A stretch of DNA of 64,000 bases from Saccharothrix sp. (GTDB taxonomy: Bacteria; Actinomycetota; Actinomycetes; Mycobacteriales; Pseudonocardiaceae): contig NZ_JAPSLK010000040.1 in the NCBI RefSeq assembly GCF_031180885.1, forward strand, positions 1-64,000. The letters run 5' to 3'. Below are positions 60,138 to 64,000 of this stretch, piece after piece. Position 1 is the first letter of the stretch. Each line of letters opens with the position of its first letter. The position numbers and the translations under genes are program-made. The notes beneath the pieces were generated by a model, which ran no database searches, had not been told where the DNA came from, and was given only the letters and a program-made list of their open reading frames with translations.

Positions 60138-63100
60138 ATGACCCGCAGGAGAACACCGCTGCTGCTCGCGGGGGTGGTGGCGGCGTCGGTCCTGACGACC
60201 GCACAGGCACAAGCGGAAACACCGGCCGTGACCGGCGTCGACGGCACGGTCACGTTGATCACGGGGGACCAGGTCGACGTGCGCGGCGGACGTGCGCACG
60301 TGCGGCCGGGGCAGGGCCGTAAAGACATCACGTTCCGCCAGTTGCGCGACGAACGCGGCCATCTGCACGTGCTGCCGTCCGACGCCGTCGCCGACGTGCG
60401 CGGCGGGCGGTTGGACGGGCGGCTGTTCGACGTCACCGGGCTCATCCGGGCCGGGTACGACGACCGGTCCAGCGCGGTGACCCCGTTGATCGTCACGGGC
60501 GGGCTGACGGCGGGCGAACCGTTGACCAGCATTGGCGGGCACGCACTCGAAGTGGCCAAGGACTCCGCTTTCTGGTCCGGTGCCCGTGCGGCGGGCGTGG
60601 ACAGGGTGTGGCTGGACGGGCCGGTCACCGCGACGCTGGACCGCAGCGTCCCGCAGATCGGCGCGCCCGAGGCGTGGCAGGGCGGGCACACCGGCTCAGG
60701 GACAACCGTTGCCGTGCTGGACACCGGTGTCGACGCGACCCACCCGGACCTCGCGGGCGCGGTCGTGGAGGCGAAGAACTTCAGCGGCAGCGACACCACC
60801 GACGACAACTTCGGCCACGGCACGCACGTCGCCGCCACCATCACCGGGGCGGGCAGGTACCAGGGCGTCGCGCCGGACACCAAGCTGTTGTCCGGCAAGG
60901 TCCTCGACGACTCCGGCGGCGGCCGGGAGTCCGACATCATCGCGGGCATGGAGTGGGCGGCCGCGGCGGGCGCCGACGTGGTCAACATGAGCCTGGGCAG
61001 CCCGTGGCCGACCGACGGCACCGACGTGATGTCGTTGGCGCTCAACAAGATCACCGCCGACACGGGCGCGTTGTTCGTGGTCTCGGCGGGCAACAGCGGG
61101 CCAGGTGACGAGTCCATCGGCAGCCCGGCGGCGGCCGACGCGGCGCTCACCGTGGGCGCGGTGGACCGGGCGGACGGGCTCGCCGAGTTCTCCTCGCGCG
61201 GGCCGCGCTGGGAGGACGGCGCGATCAAGCCGGACATCACCGCGCCGGGTGTGGGCATCGTGGCCGCCAAGGCGCGCAACGCGAAGATCGGCGACCCGGT
61301 CGGCGACGCGCACATCGCCCTGTCCGGCACGTCCATGGCCGCTCCGCACGTCGCGAGCGCGGCGGCGATCCTGGCCGCGCAGCACCCGGACTGGACCGCC
61401 CCGCGGCTCAAGTCGGCGTTGATGGCCAGTGCGCGGCCCAACCCGGCGTTGACGATCTTCGAGCAGGGTGCGGGCCGGGTGGACGTGGCACGGGCGGTGC
61501 GGCAGACCGCGCACGCCGAGCCGCCGTCGCTGAGCCTGGGCACCGCCCGGTGGCCGCACCACGACGACCCGCCGATCGAGCGGAAACTGGCCTACCGCAA
61601 CGACGGCACGACCCCGTTGACGCTGAGCCTCGCCGCTGAGGTGAAGGACGCCACCGGGGTAGCTTCGAGCGTGATCACGGTGTCCCCGGCGTCGGTCGCC
61701 GTTCCGGCCGGTGGGCAGGCGGAGGTGACCGTGACCGCGACGACCTCCGCGGACAGCCCGGACGGTCGGCACAGCGGCGCGATCGTGGCCACGGGCGGGG
61801 ATGTGTCCCTGCGGACGCCGGTCACCGTGGTCAAGGAGGTCGAGAGCTACGACGTCACACTGTCCTTTGTGGACCACGAGGGCAAGCCGACTCCGGAGTA
61901 CTGGTACCGGTTCGTGGACGTCGAGCACCGGCAGGCGTACGTGGACCACGACCCGTCCGGCACGATCGTGGCCCGGCTGCCCAAGGGCACGTACTACTTC
62001 GACGGGTGGGTCGACACGATCCCGTTGCTCAAGAACACCAACTTCACCGAGCCCGCGATCGTCGTGTCCGGTGACATGGCGCTGAAGTTCGACGCCCGCG
62101 ACGGTGTGACGCCGTCGTTCGCGGTGGACCGGCCGACCGCCAAGGCCGGGTACAGCACGATCTTCTTCGAGCGCAAGACCGCGTGGGGCGACACGGGGTA
62201 CGGCTTCATCGGCGGGTCGCCCGACCGGCTGCTGTTCACCCCGTCGAAGACCTCCGCGCCGGGGCGGGCCACGTTCACCGCGTCCGCCACGCTGGCCGAG
62301 CCGGACGGGGCGGGCGCGTTCGTCGGCAGCCCGTACCAGTACCACGTGTCGTGGACGCACGACGGCGCGGTGCCCGCGTCCCTGGCGCGCCGGTTCGCCG
62401 ACCGCGACCTGGCCCGGGTGCAGGCGGTGGTCCACGCGTCGGCGGCCGGCCAGGCCGGGTACCTGAACCAGGTGGTGGGCGGGCCGCTGCCGTTGCGGGT
62501 CACGGAGTACTACTCGCCGGGCGTCGAGTGGCGGGGCAGCTTCATGCAGCTGTCGGCGCCCAACGCGTTCCCGCCGGAGACCTCGCAGGGCGCAGGGGGC
62601 CGGACCTTCACCGCCGGTCGGCAGGTGACCGAGCGGTGGAACGCCGCCGTGTTCGGCCCGGCGTTCCCGGTGATGCCGCGCGTCCACCAATGGGCGGGGC
62701 GGTCCGGGGACAAGATCGACATCTCCGTGCCGATGTTCACCGACCAGGACCCGACCCACTACGGGTTCTCGCGGGTGGACAAGGCGCAGACCACCATCCA
62801 CCGCAACGGTGTGCTCGTGGGCGACCTGCCCTATCCCGGGTCGGTGAGCGCGGTCGTGGCCGGGGGTCGGGCGCAGTACGTCGTGCACACGCAGGCGCAC
62901 CGGTCCGGGGTGTCCGAGCTGTCCACCAGCGTGACGGCGGACTGGACGTTCACCTCGGACACGGTGGCCGGCGACCCGGTCGCGTTGCCGTTGCCGGCGG
63001 TCCGGTTCGCGCCGGCGCTGGACGACCGGAACCGGGCGCGGGCCGGGCGGCCGTTCGCGTTCCCGGTGTACGTGCAGCGCAACGGTGGTGGGCCGGTGGG

Positions 63101-63302
63101 CGACGTGCGGACGTCCGTGCAGGTGTCCTACGACGACGGCGCGTCGTGGCGGCCGGTGCCGCTGGTGAAGTTCGGTGAGCGGTGGCTGGCGGCGGTGTCG
63201 CACCCGGCGGACGCGAAGTTCGTGTCCCTGAAGGCGTCCGCGCGCGACGGGGCGGGCAACGCGGTCGACCAGACGATCATCCGCGCCTACGCCCTCGGGT
63301 GA
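60138..63302 (+). CDS. Large secreted subtilisin-family (S8) serine protease
   Basis: The 1054-residue protein has a signal peptide (about residues 1-26) and a pro-region to about 170. The S8 catalytic domain has Asp 195 (AVLDTGVDATHPDL), His 227 (FGHGTHVAA) and Ser 399 (SGTSMAAPHV). About 600 residues of C-terminal beta-rich domains follow (for example LAYRNDGTTPLTLSLAAEV, a Fn3-like block). It should be a secreted protease, possibly for nutrient or developmental proteolysis. ATG with AGGGGAG upstream. It stands alone. Confidence 0.92.
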   Translation: MTRRRTPLLLAGVVAASVLTTAQAQAETPAVTGVDGTVTLITGDQVDVRGGRAHVRPGQGRKDITFRQLRDERGHLHVLPSDAVADVRGGRLDGRLFDVTGLIRAGYDDRSSAVTPLIVTGGLTAGEPLTSIGGHALEVAKDSAFWSGARAAGVDRVWLDGPVTATLDRSVPQIGAPEAWQGGHTGSGTTVAVLDTGVDATHPDLAGAVVEAKNFSGSDTTDDNFGHGTHVAATITGAGRYQGVAPDTKLLSGKVLDDSGGGRESDIIAGMEWAAAAGADVVNMSLGSPWPTDGTDVMSLALNKITADTGALFVVSAGNSGPGDESIGSPAAADAALTVGAVDRADGLAEFSSRGPRWEDGAIKPDITAPGVGIVAAKARNAKIGDPVGDAHIALSGTSMAAPHVASAAAILAAQHPDWTAPRLKSALMASARPNPALTIFEQGAGRVDVARAVRQTAHAEPPSLSLGTARWPHHDDPPIERKLAYRNDGTTPLTLSLAAEVKDATGVASSVITVSPASVAVPAGGQAEVTVTATTSADSPDGRHSGAIVATGGDVSLRTPVTVVKEVESYDVTLSFVDHEGKPTPEYWYRFVDVEHRQAYVDHDPSGTIVARLPKGTYYFDGWVDTIPLLKNTNFTEPAIVVSGDMALKFDARDGVTPSFAVDRPTAKAGYSTIFFERKTAWGDTGYGFIGGSPDRLLFTPSKTSAPGRATFTASATLAEPDGAGAFVGSPYQYHVSWTHDGAVPASLARRFADRDLARVQAVVHASAAGQAGYLNQVVGGPLPLRVTEYYSPGVEWRGSFMQLSAPNAFPPETSQGAGGRTFTAGRQVTERWNAAVFGPAFPVMPRVHQWAGRSGDKIDISVPMFTDQDPTHYGFSRVDKAQTTIHRNGVLVGDLPYPGSVSAVVAGGRAQYVVHTQAHRSGVSELSTSVTADWTFTSDTVAGDPVALPLPAVRFAPALDDRNRARAGRPFAFPVYVQRNGGGPVGDVRTSVQVSYDDGASWRPVPLVKFGERWLAAVSHPADAKFVSLKASARDGAGNAVDQTIIRAYALG

Positions 63303-63339
63303 TGCGGGCCGACCCGCTGGGCCTGGCCCAGCGGGTCGG

Positions 63340-63936
63340 TCACCCCAGGTCGAGGGCGTTGCTCCGGATGCGCTCGAGCCACCCGCCGCGCATCAGCTCG
63401 GCGGCGGCGCACTCCGGCTTGCGCACGGCCTGGTCCTCCGCTCGTTCGAGGAACTTCTCCGCGAACCCGAGCCGGGGGTAACGCCCCAGCAGTTCTCCGG
63501 TGAACTCGGGCGTGAACAGCTCCAGCCGCCGCCCCGACACGTCCGCGCTGACCGCGATCTGCAACAGGTGGCTCTCGGCGTCCTGCGCGGCCGGCACGTC
63601 GTCCCGCATGTGCAGCACGATCACCTCGTTCAACCGCTCCCGCCGAGCCGCGTCCCACCCGGCCCCGGCCGCGAACACCTTGGCCAACCGCCCACCGGCC
63701 TCCTCGAACGGCATCCGGTGGCTGTCGAAGAACGGTGTCAGGGCGAGGTCGTGCAGGAGCGCGGCGACGTAGAGCAGTTCGTCGTCGTAGTCGGTGATCC
63801 CGGCGGAGGTCCCGTACGCGACGGCCCACGAGTAGGCGCGCAACGAGTGGTTGCGCAGCCACGGCTCAGCGAACTCGGTGCACACCTCGACCGCCGCCTG
63901 AGCCGCCCTGGTGTCGGGCCCGGTGAAGAAGTCCAC
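63340..63936 (-). CDS. HD-domain phosphohydrolase-like protein
   Basis: The 198-residue protein has an HD domain: NHSLRAYSWAVAYG followed by YVAALLHDLAL with the paired His-Asp. The family includes metal-dependent phosphohydrolases and cyanamide-hydratase-like enzymes (the N-terminal spacing FAEPWLRNHSLRAYSWA recalls the latter). I choose the GTG at 63936. A TTG frame at 63978 adds a Trp/Gly-rich stretch. TAGGCT just upstream may be a -10 box, so the message may be nearly leaderless. Confidence 0.75.
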   Translation of the reverse strand: MDFFTGPDTRAAQAAVEVCTEFAEPWLRNHSLRAYSWAVAYGTSAGITDYDDELLYVAALLHDLALTPFFDSHRMPFEEAGGRLAKVFAAGAGWDAARRERLNEVIVLHMRDDVPAAQDAESHLLQIAVSADVSGRRLELFTPEFTGELLGRYPRLGFAEKFLERAEDQAVRKPECAAAELMRGGWLERIRSNALDLG

Positions 63937-64000
63937 GCGCCGAAGCCTAGGCGCCGACCACCCGCCCCACCCACGCAAAAGACGTCACGTCAGCCACAAG

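Noticed and set aside
1..64000. tRNA, rRNA and riboswitches
   Set aside because: I found no cloverleaf, rRNA segment or recognisable riboswitch by reading. A covariance-model scan would be needed to exclude small structured RNAs.

Overview
The window is chromosomal DNA of a very GC-rich actinomycete. GC-ending codons, frequent GTG starts, 4-bp ATGA/GTGA gene overlaps, DUF574-type methyltransferases, an IdeR-like iron box and large GC hairpins between genes all fit Pseudonocardiales of the Saccharothrix/Lentzea/Actinosynnema type. The genus is an inference. No rRNA, tRNA, CRISPR array, phage module or complete insertion sequence was found. An IS256-type transposase tail lies at the left edge.

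Region 1 (0.8-18.2 kb) is an exopolysaccharide locus of the Wzx/Wzy kind. A lysyl-oxidase-like secreted protein and a UDP-GlcNAc 2-epimerase (wecB) precede an FAD oxidoreductase with a GT2 transferase, and an initiating sugar-phosphate transferase with a secreted glycosidase-like protein. A nine-gene leftward operon follows (18.2 to 8.35 kb): DMT transporter, polysaccharide deacetylase, Wzy polymerase, GT4, Wzz-like protein, GT87-like membrane transferase, Wzx flippase and two GT4 enzymes. Together these supply initiation, elongation, flipping, polymerisation and trimming of a cell-surface glycan.

Region 2 (18.2-37.0 kb) handles sugars. After a gene-poor low-complexity stretch and one unknown gene come a ribose-type ABC importer with a divergent SDR dehydrogenase, then a glycan-degradation locus. 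That locus has a leftward operon (binding protein, two permeases, 2-hydroxyacid dehydrogenase, secreted beta-helix protein), a rightward pair (DUF2264 protein and a Tat-exported family 8 polysaccharide lyase) and a regulator that joins a DeoR-type HTH to a LacI-type sensor. A uronic-acid-containing polysaccharide is the likely target.

Region 3 (37.0-44.9 kb) starts with about 0.75 kb of nested giant hairpins. An IdeR-like box then precedes a translationally coupled ferric-iron ABC operon (binding protein, permease, ATPase). The last gene of the operon is an unusual three-part protein: adenylation domain, carrier protein and membrane acyltransferase. An ArsR regulator and a divergent secreted protein follow, with two direct-repeat operators between them.

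Region 4 (45-64 kb) is a series of regulator/target pairs: SDR/LysR, APC permease/TetR plus DmpA-type peptidase, AhpD-like/MarR. It also has a cyclase-family protein, a Ser/Thr kinase coupled to a DUF574 methyltransferase, a GH35 beta-galactosidase next to a broken Gfo/Idh/MocA gene and a sugar isomerase-like gene, an ECF sigma factor with a divergent zf-HC2 anti-sigma factor, a 13-bp tandem array, a broken HAF-type gene, a large subtilase and an HD-domain protein. Several pairs are separated by near-perfect palindromes that are probably operators.

Repeats shared between distant parts of the window are the least explained signals: a 44-bp damage-promoter-like element (13.4 and 59.7 kb), a roughly 48-bp element beside GC-rich low-complexity DNA (0.72 and 19.19 kb), and giant intergenic hairpins (24.5, 37.1 and 37.5 kb).
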